The notes below the pieces were generated by a model, which worked only from the letters and a program-made list of their open reading frames with translations, made no database searches and was not told the origin of the DNA. Positions 1-6,375 of a stretch of DNA of 9,299 nt are shown here, piece after piece; the first letter of the stretch is position 1, and each line of letters begins with the position of its first letter. Source of the DNA: Rhodobacter sp. (GTDB lineage: Bacteria; Pseudomonadota; Alphaproteobacteria; Rhodobacterales; Rhodobacteraceae); assembly GCA_013824045.1 (NCBI GenBank), contig PNND01000368.1:1-9299 (forward strand), written 5' to 3'. The position numbers were made by a program, and so were the translations under genes.

Positions 1-298
1 CCGTGACCACGCCGGTCGTCATCGCCTCGACCATACCGGCCATCAGCCCGGCATCCAGCACGGCCACCCCGGTTGCCTCGCCCGCCCCTTCATCCAGCGC
101 GCAGATCAGCGCGGGTTCGGGCAGCATTTCCACGATTTCGGCCAGACTCCGCCGCTCCACGCGAAAGCCGGACAGGCGCAACGGCACCCCCATCTCGTCC
201 TGCACGGCGCGGGCAAGCGCCAGAGACCAAAGGCGTGCCAATGCCTCGCTGTCTTCTGCTGCAGGGCCACCTGCGCGCTTCACCCGAACCAAAGCCAT
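1..298 (-). CDS. FliM/FliN-like flagellar motor switch family protein, C-terminus cut by window edge
   Basis: The open frame starts at an ATG (298-296) and runs off the left edge with 99 visible residues. Seen: an alanine/leucine-rich helix (residues 17-34), then a pattern ending in LDEGAGEATGVAVLDAGLMA and a Met-Val-Glu-x-Met-Thr-Thr-Gly-x-Val-Thr motif (about residues 88-99). I associate this pattern with Rhodobacterales proteins annotated as FliM/FliN-family motor switch proteins, in which a SpoA-like C-terminal domain would follow outside this window. If so, it would act at the flagellar switch complex or be a paralogue of it. The start sits 54 bp after the kinase stop, with only a weak GGGATCG-like Shine-Dalgarno; no terminator separates the two, so cotranscription is possible. 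No flagellar gene is visible nearby. The family assignment is by remembered pattern and is moderate; the start is moderate. Confidence 0.6.
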   Translation of the reverse strand, partial: MALVRVKRAGGPAAEDSEALARLWSLALARAVQDEMGVPLRLSGFRVERRSLAEIVEMLPEPALICALDEGAGEATGVAVLDAGLMAGMVEAMTTGVVT

Positions 299-352
299 CC
301 AACGATCCCGCACCGCTTTGGCGCAGGATGCGGGTAAAATGCCAAGAAAGGA

Positions 353-3040
353 TTAAGCCGCCTTCTGGTCCAGCCGAAGCGGCAGCGTCACGCGAAACGC
401 CGCCCCACCCTGCCCGGGCAGATAGCTGATGGTTCCGCCCAGATTGGCCATCACCTCTCGGCAAATCGCCAATCCCAGCCCCGCCCCCCCGGCCCTTGTC
501 TGATCCGTCAGCCGGGCGAACTTCTCGAAGATGATCCCCTGGCTCTGCTTAGGGATTCCCGATCCGTTGTCCACGAAATCCACCGACACCCGCCCCGACC
601 GCTGCCGCACCGTGATCTTCAACTCCGGCGCACCCGAATCGCAATACTTCCGCGCGTTCGAAATCAGATTGATGAAAACCTGCACCAACCGGTCGGCATC
701 CGTCCGCACGAACAGGTTCTCGCTGGGCAAATCGCGGTGAATCTCGAACACCCGCTCCGGCCGCGTATGGCTGGCCGAGGCCAGCGCCCGATCAATCAAC
801 TGCTGCAGATTGGCAAGGCTCAGGTTCAACTGCACCGATCCGTTTTCCAGCACGCTCAGATCCAGCAGATCATCCAGCAACCGCGTCAGCCGGATTGCTT
901 CTTCATGGATGATGCGCCCGTAATTCGCCACCATCTCAGGGGGCAGGTCGCCTTCGGTCAGGATTTCGGAAAAGGCGCGGATGGATGTCATCGGCGTGCG
1001 CAGTTCATGGCTGATCTGGCTCAGGAAGGCATCCTTCTGCACCGACAACTGGGTCAGCTTCTCATTCGCCTCGCGCAATTGCCGCGCGGTGCGGGTCAAC
1101 TCCTCGCGCTGGCTTTCCAGTTCCGCCGAATATTCCATGATCTGCGCGGTTTCATTGGCCACCGCCATCAGGTCCTCAACCGAAACCGTCGCGCGCCCCA
1201 CGATCTGGCTGATCATCGCATGGGCCGTCGCCGCCCCCACCGAACCGGCCAGCCGCCGTTCCAGCCCCGCCACAAAATCCGGCGTCGCGTCGGGCAGGTA
1301 TCCCTCCTTGCCCTGCCCCCGCGCCTCGGCGGCAAACACCGCCAGCGCCGCCTCCTTGCCCAGAATCCGCTGGGTCATCACCAAGAGCGCCTCCGGTTCC
1401 GCCCGCCCGCGCGCCCAGCCCTGCGGTCCCGCCGCCTCAGCATCGAACACATTCACAAAGGCCGCGCCCTGCATCCGCTCCACCGGCCCCGGAAAGGTGA
1501 ACAGCGACACCGCGCAAAAGGCCACGGTGTTGAGCACCATCGACCAGAACAGCGCATGCAGAAGCGGGTCCATCCCCTCCACCCCGAACAGCGCCTGCGG
1601 ACGCAGCCAGCCGATCCCGCCCGGCCCCTGTTCGAACACCGCCACTGACAACGCCGCCCCCGGCCCGAAAGACGGCAGATAAAGCGTATAGGCCCAGACG
1701 ACAAAGCCCGTCAGCAGCCCCGCCACCGCCCCCACCTTGGTGGCCCCGCGCCAGTAAAGCCCGCCCACCAGCACCGGCAGCACCTGCGCCATGCCGACAA
1801 AGGCGATCAACCCGATGGCGGCCAGTGCCGCCGATCCGCCCGAAAACCGGTAATACAGATAGCCCAGCGTCAGCACCGCCACGATGGCCAGCCGCCGCGA
1901 CAGGATCACGATCCGCCGCACATCCCCCGATATGGCCGCCTTTGGCCGTAGCTTCAGCCAGATCGGCATCACCACATGGTTCGAAACCATTGTGGCCAGC
2001 GCGATGCTTTCCACGATCACCATGGATGTCGCGCTGGAAAACCCGCCCAGAAAGGCCAGCATCGCCAGTGCCCCCTGCCCCTCGGACAGCGGCAGGGTCA
2101 ACATGAACATGTCCGGGTTGGAACCCGCAGGCATCCGCTCCAACCCCATCACGGCGATGGGCACGATGAACAGGCTCATCAACAGCAGATAAAGCGGAAA
2201 GGCCCAGCTTGCCCGCGCCATGTGCCGTTCCTCGCCATCCTCGACGATCATCACCTGAAACATGCGCGGCAAACAAATCACCGCCGCCGCCGAGACGAAG
2301 ATCAAGCCTGCCCACCGCCCCGGCTGCAATTCCCAATCCGCGATGGGCGAGGCATCGATCCGTTCGATCATCTCCGCTGGCCCACCGGCCAGCCCCCAGA
2401 CCACGAAAACCCCCACCGCCAACAACGCCACCAGCTTGACCACCGCTTCCACGGCGATGGCCAGCACCACACCGTGATGCTGCTCCTTGGCATCCAGATT
2501 CCGTGTCCCGAACAGGATCGTGAACAAGGCCAGCCCCGCCGCCACCCAGATCGCGGTGGAATCCCGGTCCGGCAGGGCCCAGCCTTCCGGCGTTTCGCTG
2601 GCAAAGACGCCAAAGGACAGCGTCACCGATTGCAGTTGCAGTGCGATATAGGGCGTCGCCGCCACCACGGCGAGCAGTGTGACCACCACCCCCAGCAGGT
2701 TGGATTTGCCAAAGCGCGAAGAGATCAGGTCGGCAATCGATGTCACCCGCTGCTGCCGCCCGATCACCACCAGCTTGCGCAACAACAGCCACCAGCCCAC
2801 GAAAACCAGCGTCGGCCCCAGATAGATCGTCACGAATTCCAGCCCCGACCGCGCCGCATAGCCGACCGCGCCATAAAACGTCCAAGCTGTGCAATAGATC
2901 GACAGCGACAGCGTGTAGATCATCGGCGACCGCAGCCACCCGATCCGCCCCATCGCCGCCCGCCGCTCGGCCAGAAACGCCACAAGGAACAGGCAGGCCA
3001 CATAGGCCAGACAGGACAGCACGAGGATGTTGAAGGGCAT
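353..3040 (-). CDS. Hybrid SLC5 sodium/solute symporter-STAC-histidine kinase (CbrA/CrbS-like)
   Basis: This 895-residue protein fuses a transporter to a sensor kinase. Residues 1 to about 515 form roughly 13 hydrophobic segments with SLC5-type features (SIYCTAWTFYGAVGY at 47-61, a GGFSSATSM segment at 332-340). Residues about 545-615 resemble the STAC linker known from CbrA/CrbS, followed by a signalling coiled coil (about 617-670). The kinase core is complete: H-box SHELRTP with H678, N-box N791/N795, G1 DNGSGIP (824-830), F-box FEKF (838-841) and G2 GGAGLGLA (851-858). No PAS domain fits between STAC and DHp, unlike the CbrA arrangement as I recall it. It should sit in the inner membrane, bind or transport a solute and autophosphorylate H678. 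GAGGAG precedes the ATG by 9 nt, inside the end of the 88-aa gene; the gap is 2 bp, so translation is probably coupled. The partner is probably the receiver two genes upstream. Relatives of the CrbS/MxtR type control acetate use; the ligand here is unknown. Confidence 0.92.
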   Translation of the reverse strand: MPFNILVLSCLAYVACLFLVAFLAERRAAMGRIGWLRSPMIYTLSLSIYCTAWTFYGAVGYAARSGLEFVTIYLGPTLVFVGWWLLLRKLVVIGRQQRVTSIADLISSRFGKSNLLGVVVTLLAVVAATPYIALQLQSVTLSFGVFASETPEGWALPDRDSTAIWVAAGLALFTILFGTRNLDAKEQHHGVVLAIAVEAVVKLVALLAVGVFVVWGLAGGPAEMIERIDASPIADWELQPGRWAGLIFVSAAAVICLPRMFQVMIVEDGEERHMARASWAFPLYLLLMSLFIVPIAVMGLERMPAGSNPDMFMLTLPLSEGQGALAMLAFLGGFSSATSMVIVESIALATMVSNHVVMPIWLKLRPKAAISGDVRRIVILSRRLAIVAVLTLGYLYYRFSGGSAALAAIGLIAFVGMAQVLPVLVGGLYWRGATKVGAVAGLLTGFVVWAYTLYLPSFGPGAALSVAVFEQGPGGIGWLRPQALFGVEGMDPLLHALFWSMVLNTVAFCAVSLFTFPGPVERMQGAAFVNVFDAEAAGPQGWARGRAEPEALLVMTQRILGKEAALAVFAAEARGQGKEGYLPDATPDFVAGLERRLAGSVGAATAHAMISQIVGRATVSVEDLMAVANETAQIMEYSAELESQREELTRTARQLREANEKLTQLSVQKDAFLSQISHELRTPMTSIRAFSEILTEGDLPPEMVANYGRIIHEEAIRLTRLLDDLLDLSVLENGSVQLNLSLANLQQLIDRALASASHTRPERVFEIHRDLPSENLFVRTDADRLVQVFINLISNARKYCDSGAPELKITVRQRSGRVSVDFVDNGSGIPKQSQGIIFEKFARLTDQTRAGGAGLGLAICREVMANLGGTISYLPGQGGAAFRVTLPLRLDQKAA

Positions 3041-3042
3041 CT

Positions 3043-3309
3043 CTAGCGCTCCTCGCCCTCGTCGTCGGCGCTCTCACCGGCAAGCCCGGGCGCCATCAGC
3101 GCCGCCACCAGCACCAAACCGATCCAGACAGCAAAGAGATAGATGCCATCCCGCGCCGTATCGGGACGCGTGGTATCACCCGGCGACCACAGGATCGGCA
3201 CCAGAAAGAGCAGCACGCCCAGAACAGGCAGCATCCGCGCCGCATCCCGCAACCGCCGCTTGCGATAGCTTCCGCGCTTCAGAAACAAAGGCGCGCGTGG
3301 CCGCCTCAT
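3043..3309 (-). CDS. Small two-helix membrane protein between receiver and kinase
   Basis: The gene encodes 88 residues that I do not recognise as a named family. Seen: a strongly basic N-terminus (many Arg/Lys in residues 1-25), a hydrophobic helix at about 26-41, a polar loop (42-55), a second helix at about 56-76 and an acidic tail ending ADDEGEER. The positive-inside rule suggests the N-terminus is cytoplasmic; two helices would place the tail there too. Its ATG overlaps the receiver stop as ATGA (3306-3309), and its stop lies 2 bp before the kinase ATG, so all three products are probably made in a coupled ratio. Inference: it may be an accessory subunit of the transporter-kinase, comparable in placement (not in visible sequence) to small partner subunits of symporters. 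It could also be a coupling ORF. Existence is well supported by spacing; function is unknown. Confidence 0.8.
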   Translation of the reverse strand: MRRPRAPLFLKRGSYRKRRLRDAARMLPVLGVLLFLVPILWSPGDTTRPDTARDGIYLFAVWIGLVLVAALMAPGLAGESADDEGEER

Positions 3310-3674
3310 CGCGCCACCAACTCCCGCACCGAGGCAAGTATTTCGGCATTGGAAAAGGGTTTGGTCATGAACCGGCTCACCCCGGCGCGCTCTGCCGCCT
3401 CCCGGTCGCGCCCCTGTCCCTTGGCCGTCAGCATCAGCACCGGCACCGCTTCCGTCACCGGATCAGCCCGGATCGCCTCCAGCACCTCCAGCCCCGAACA
3501 GCCCGGCAACATAAGATCGAGGATCACAAGATCATGCCGCGCTTCCCGCACGGCCTCAGCCGCACCGATCCCGTCCGCCATGGTCGAGACCTGCCAGCCA
3601 TCTCGGCTCAGGATGAACCGGATCGCCTCGGCTATGTTCGGCTCGTCCTCGATCAGCAGGACATGGCTTGCCAT
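3306..3674 (-). CDS. Stand-alone CheY-like receiver (response regulator without output domain)
   Basis: With the start at 3674 the product has 122 residues and is a receiver domain only. Seen: acidic pair E9/D10 in VLLIEDEP, phospho-acceptor D53 in VILDLMLP, T83 in MLTAKG, and K105 in MTKPF. It ends right after the last helix, so there is no DNA-binding or enzymatic output domain. The start is set by AGGGGGAGAG (3681-3690), 6 nt from the ATG. A longer reading from a TTG at 3770 would add 32 residues that do not look like a receiver and would begin inside the tandem repeat. The stop overlaps the next ATG (ATGA). The partner is presumably the transporter-kinase in the same operon, and the output presumably goes through protein contact, possibly with the XRE regulator upstream. 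The family is certain; the wiring is inference. CrbR/CbrB-type partners of similar kinases carry output domains, so this differs. Confidence 0.93.
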   Translation of the reverse strand: MASHVLLIEDEPNIAEAIRFILSRDGWQVSTMADGIGAAEAVREARHDLVILDLMLPGCSGLEVLEAIRADPVTEAVPVLMLTAKGQGRDREAAERAGVSRFMTKPFSNAEILASVRELVAR

Positions 3675-3741
3675 TCCGCGCTCTCCCCCTGTTCGGCCAT
3701 GGCGCATCTGCTGCACGCCTGTTTCCTCCCGGCCTGCCATG

Positions 3742-3770
3742 ACGATGCGCAATTCCGCGCCCCGTGTCAA
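3742..3770 (-). promoter_or_regulatory. Candidate promoter of the receiver/membrane protein/kinase operon
   Basis: The repeat unit nearest the receiver gene supplies a perfect -35 hexamer TTGACA (3770-3765, minus strand). After a 17-nt spacer comes CATCGT (3747-3742), which matches the -10 consensus at three of six positions, a level common in GC-rich alphaproteobacteria. Transcription would start about 60 nt before the receiver ATG. The same hexamer recurs in the adjacent repeat units, which may act as spare or phase-shifted -35 elements. This is a consensus match only; no transcript evidence is available. Confidence 0.35.
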
Positions 3771-3847
3771 AAGCCCAGTGTCAAAAGCCCTGTGTCAAAA
3801 GCCGCGTGTCAGAAGCCGCGTGTCAGAAGCCTTGGGTCAAAAGCCAT
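3764..3847. repeat. Six tandem 14-bp repeats in the intergenic region before the receiver operon
   Basis: Six units follow each other with an exact 14-bp period over 84 bp, on the plus strand GTGTCAAAAGCC plus two variable bases. Units start at 3764, 3778, 3792, 3806, 3820 and 3834. Units 4 and 5 carry GTGTCAGAAGCC and unit 6 begins GGGTC; the last two bases of each unit vary (CA, CT, GC, GC, TT, AT). On the transcribed (minus) strand the core is GGCTTTTGACAC, so units 1-3 contain TTGACA. The period is not a multiple of three and the array lies between two well-supported genes, so it is non-coding. It fits a short VNTR or a multi-site binding array upstream of the receiver-kinase operon. The rest of 3675-3867 holds the receiver leader and a short stretch after the XRE stop. 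Confidence 0.95.
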
Positions 3848-3867
3848 TCACGCTAGCGCAGGTCCTG

Positions 3868-5175
3868 TCACTCCAACTCGCCCATGATCGAAGGCTCCCG
3901 CCGCGCCGGGCAGCCGGCCCGCGCACAGACCCGGCAACTCGTCCCCACCTGCACGGCCATGCCGCCTGTCACCGCCCCCTCTACCGGCCAGACCAGCATC
4001 GCCGCCTCGCGCAACTCCACCCCGCCCAGCCCCTCGGGATGGCGTAGGTCGCACCAAGCCAGCGCCCGGAACCGCCGCGCCCCGCGCCCCACCGTCACCA
4101 GATCCGCCAGCACCGGGCTGCCCGGCCGGCCCAGAGCGGCAAAGATCGGCCAAAGCGGGCAGGCCGCGCCAAAGCGCGGCACGGCAAACCCCTCGGCGGG
4201 TTTGCGAAAGACCATCGTCCCCGACCCGTCACAGACCACCAACCCCGCCGCCGCCCCCGGCCGCAAGGCCAGCCGCCGCATCACCGCCACCACCGACAGG
4301 CCCGCCGCCTGCGCGATGCGCAACGGGTCGGGCCCCGCAGGCGCGGCCTGCGCCACCTCCGCCTCCAGCACCGCCAAGGGCAGCGCCGCCGCCTCCTCCA
4401 CAGCCCGCGCCACCCAGTCCCGCGCCAGAACGCGCGCGCCCCCGGATACCAGCCCCGCCACCTCGCCCAGCACCGCCTCGGGTCCCGCCCCGCCGGGTTC
4501 CAGTTCCGGCAGATGCCAACCCCGCTCCGCGAGCCAAGCCTCAAGCTCCTCTTGCGGCGCGGCTATCCCCTGCACCCCGGCCTGTTCGGACCCGTCCAGA
4601 TAGGCCACCAGCGCCTCCGACCCCGCCGCCAACCGCTCGCTATCGGCAAACAGATTGCGCTGGAACCGCTCGCGCCATTCGGGGGCAATCTCGCCCGGTT
4701 CGGCCAGAATCTCCGCCGTCGACCGCACCGATGACACCGCCGACAGCATCTCATGCAACGATGCCGACAGATGCGGATCATGCGTCATGCGGTCGTTCAG
4801 CGCCTCCACCGCCCGCTCCAGCCCCGCCGCCCGCCGCTCCAGCGCGATCAGCGCTGCCGCCCAGCCCGGAAATCGCCCGGCAAATTCCTCCACCCGGTCC
4901 AGTTCCGCGCCGCTGCCTTCGCCCGCAGCCGCCACCGCCGCCCGCAGATCCTGCAGCAGGCTGCCCCCGGCCCCCTCGCGCAAGGCAGCCAACGGCATGC
5001 CCAGCACCCCGGCCAGCGCCTCCAGCAAGTCCGGTGTCACCCGCCTGCGATTGTGCTCGATCAGGTTCAGATAGGATGCCGAAACCCCGGTCTCACGCGC
5101 CACATCGGCCTGCCGCAGCCCCAGCGCCAGCCGCCGCTCCCGCAACCGCGTCCCCGTCAGCGCCGACATCGGCAT
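3868..5175 (-). CDS. XRE-family short-chain fatty acyl-CoA regulator (ScfR/RamB/PrpR-like) with a DHp-like insert
   Basis: The product has 435 residues. Residues 9-63 are an XRE helix-turn-helix (RQADVARETGVSASYLNLIE). Residues about 105-195 are helical and resemble a HisKA/DHp hairpin around H141-E142. Residues about 235-310 look like the back part of an IrrE/ImmA-like domain without any HExxH. The C-terminal part (312-435) is the acyl-CoA regulator signature: GTMVFRKPAEGFAVPRFGAACPLWP (the first stretch at 319-333) and CRVC...CPARREPSI (414-430). C339, C414, C417 and C422 could hold an Fe-S cluster, as known for mycobacterial PrpR. Relatives bind short-chain acyl-CoA and control glyoxylate-shunt, acetate or propionate genes. 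Start: GGGGGAGGG (about 5184-5192) favours the ATG at 5175 over a TTG at 5196. It is separated from the ABC operon by a terminator and stands upstream of the receiver operon. Family call strong; effector unknown. Confidence 0.9.
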   Translation of the reverse strand: MPMSALTGTRLRERRLALGLRQADVARETGVSASYLNLIEHNRRRVTPDLLEALAGVLGMPLAALREGAGGSLLQDLRAAVAAAGEGSGAELDRVEEFAGRFPGWAAALIALERRAAGLERAVEALNDRMTHDPHLSASLHEMLSAVSSVRSTAEILAEPGEIAPEWRERFQRNLFADSERLAAGSEALVAYLDGSEQAGVQGIAAPQEELEAWLAERGWHLPELEPGGAGPEAVLGEVAGLVSGGARVLARDWVARAVEEAAALPLAVLEAEVAQAAPAGPDPLRIAQAAGLSVVAVMRRLALRPGAAAGLVVCDGSGTMVFRKPAEGFAVPRFGAACPLWPIFAALGRPGSPVLADLVTVGRGARRFRALAWCDLRHPEGLGGVELREAAMLVWPVEGAVTGGMAVQVGTSCRVCARAGCPARREPSIMGELE

Positions 5176-5206
5176 TGCTTGGCCCTCCCCCGGCAATGGC
5201 TACAGA

Positions 5207-5232
5207 TTTACAAGCGCAGGAAAACTTTACAA
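5207..5232. promoter_or_regulatory. Paired TTTACAA half-sites upstream of the XRE regulator (candidate operator)
   Basis: TTTACAA occurs at 5207-5213 and again at 5226-5232, a direct repeat with 19-bp spacing (about two helical turns), 32 to 57 bp before the regulator start. On the minus strand this reads TTGTAAA twice, loosely similar to the TTTGCAAA-like motifs known for RamB-type regulators. The upstream copy (TTGTAA, 5232-5227) could also serve as a -35 hexamer. The stretch is AT-richer than its surroundings. Autoregulation is inference. Confidence 0.35.
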
Positions 5233-5237
5233 CTGCC

Positions 5238-5262
5238 GCTTCATCTTGGCCCAAATACCCAA
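5238..5262. repeat. 25-bp intergenic repeat, copy 1
   Basis: Identical over 25 bp to 8449-8473, in the same orientation. The core on the plus strand is CTTCATCTTGGCCCAAATAC, with a small palindrome TTGGCCCAA inside. This copy lies between the terminator of the ABC operon and the XRE gene, next to the TTTACAA pair. Similar short motifs are, from memory, scattered through Rhodobacteraceae intergenic regions; this was not checked. Confidence 0.8.
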
Positions 5263-5287
5263 TTCCGCCGGCCCCGCCGCGCCACCC

Positions 5288-5323
5288 AAAAGAAAGACGC
5301 GCGCAGGTTTCCCCGCGCGCGCC
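5288..5323 (-). terminator. Rho-independent terminator of the ABC transporter operon
   Basis: On the minus strand, GGCGCGCGCGGG (5323-5312) pairs with CCTGCGCGCGTC (5307-5296): 12 bp with two G-U pairs, closing a GAAA tetraloop. It is followed directly by TTTCTTTT (5295-5288). It starts 22 bp after the stop of the binding-protein gene, which marks the end of that transcription unit and insulates the XRE regulator from it. Confidence 0.92.
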
Positions 5324-5345
5324 TCATTCTGCCGTCACAAAGTGC

Positions 5346-6341
5346 TTACTGAAGCGCCTTGTCCGTGATCGCCGTGGTAAAGGCCGCCGCATCCGGTGCC
5401 TTGGTGATGGCCGGGTTGTCCGGGCTCACTGCCGCCAGCAGCGCCTCGACCGTTGCGTTGAAATCGGCCGGGTCCAGCGCGCCGTTCGACCCTGCGGTCA
5501 GCTTGGCCACTTCACCCATCATGTAGGTCTGGTGCTCCAGCGTCTGCAGGCCGGTCTGGTCGGCATCCACCACGATCTGCGCGGCCTCTGCCGGGTTCGC
5601 CTCGGCATATTTCCAGCCCTTCATGGAGGCGCGGACAAACCGCACCATCTTGTCCTCAAAGGCCGGATCGGCCAGTGCGGACTCCATCACGTAAAGCCCG
5701 TCCTCCATGACCTTCACGCCCTGCTCGCCATAGCTGAAGAAGGTCAGCTGGTCCGGCGTCAGCCCGGCATCCAGCACCTGACCATATTCGTTATAGGTCA
5801 TCACGCTAATGCAGGCTGCCTGTCCGTTCAGCAGCGCCTCCACGTCGAAAGCCTGCTTCAGAACGGTCACACCGCCCTCGCTGCCATCGGTCGCAAGACC
5901 CAGCTTCGCCATCCAAGCGTAGAAGGGATACTCATTCCCGAAGAACCACACGCCCAGCGTCTTGCCCGGGAAATCGGCGGTGCTTTCCACGCCCATATCC
6001 TTGCGGCACACGAAGGAAAGCCCCTGATTCTTGAACGGCTGCGCGATGTTCACCAGCGGCACGCCCCGCTCGCGCGCGGCCAGTGCGGCGGGCATCCAGG
6101 TGGTGATGACATCCGCGCCACCGCCTGCGATCACCTGCTCGGGCGCAATATCCGGCCCGCCGGGCAGGATCGACACGTCAAGGTTCTCTTCGTCATAGAA
6201 CCCTTTCGCCTCGGCCACGTAATAGCCCGCGAACTGCGCCTGCGTCACCCATTTCAACTGCAACCGCACCTGATCCTGCGCGCTGGCCGTACCTGCGGCC
6301 AAAAGCGCCATCAGCGCGCCCGTCATCAAACCCTTCATCAT
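5346..6341 (-). CDS. ABC transporter periplasmic substrate-binding protein, NMT1/ThiY/RibY-like
   Basis: The product has 331 residues. Residues 1-21 form a Sec signal peptide with an Ala-Ser-Ala cleavage site (19-21) and no lipobox cysteine, so the mature protein should be soluble in the periplasm. The start of the mature part, LQLKWVTQAQFAGYYVAEAK (27-46), and the GGPDIAPEQVIAGGGADV region (61-78) are typical of the NMT1/THI5-like binding proteins that serve thiamin-precursor, riboflavin or pyrimidine importers. Trp and Tyr residues (W31, W82, W132, Y138, W143) could stack on an aromatic ligand. Start: GGAGG at 6350-6354 lies 8 nt before the ATG at 6341; an ATG at 6356 overlaps that Shine-Dalgarno and adds a non-signal-like MEVDD. 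It is the last gene of the operon, 34 bp after permease 2 and just before the terminator. The substrate cannot be read from sequence. Confidence 0.9.
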   Translation of the reverse strand: MMKGLMTGALMALLAAGTASAQDQVRLQLKWVTQAQFAGYYVAEAKGFYDEENLDVSILPGGPDIAPEQVIAGGGADVITTWMPAALAARERGVPLVNIAQPFKNQGLSFVCRKDMGVESTADFPGKTLGVWFFGNEYPFYAWMAKLGLATDGSEGGVTVLKQAFDVEALLNGQAACISVMTYNEYGQVLDAGLTPDQLTFFSYGEQGVKVMEDGLYVMESALADPAFEDKMVRFVRASMKGWKYAEANPAEAAQIVVDADQTGLQTLEHQTYMMGEVAKLTAGSNGALDPADFNATVEALLAAVSPDNPAITKAPDAAAFTTAITDKALQ

Positions 6342-6375
6342 GTCATCGACCTCCATGTCGTCAGTATCGTTGTCA

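Noticed and set aside
307..334. Inverted repeat CCCGCA/TGCGGG between the kinase stop and the FliM-like start as a terminator
   Set aside because: The stem is only 6 bp with a 16-nt loop and no T tract follows on the minus strand.
3675..3770. Longer receiver protein from a TTG at 3770 (32 extra residues)
   Set aside because: The extra residues do not resemble a receiver, the TTG is part of the repeat unit and of the -35-like hexamer, and a good Shine-Dalgarno supports the ATG at 3674.
3764..3847. Tandem array as a CRISPR
   Set aside because: Units are 14 bp and directly adjacent with no spacers, and no cas gene is present.
3851..3858. Palindrome CGCTAGCG just after the regulator stop
   Set aside because: Eight bp without a loop or T tract; too short to call a terminator or operator.
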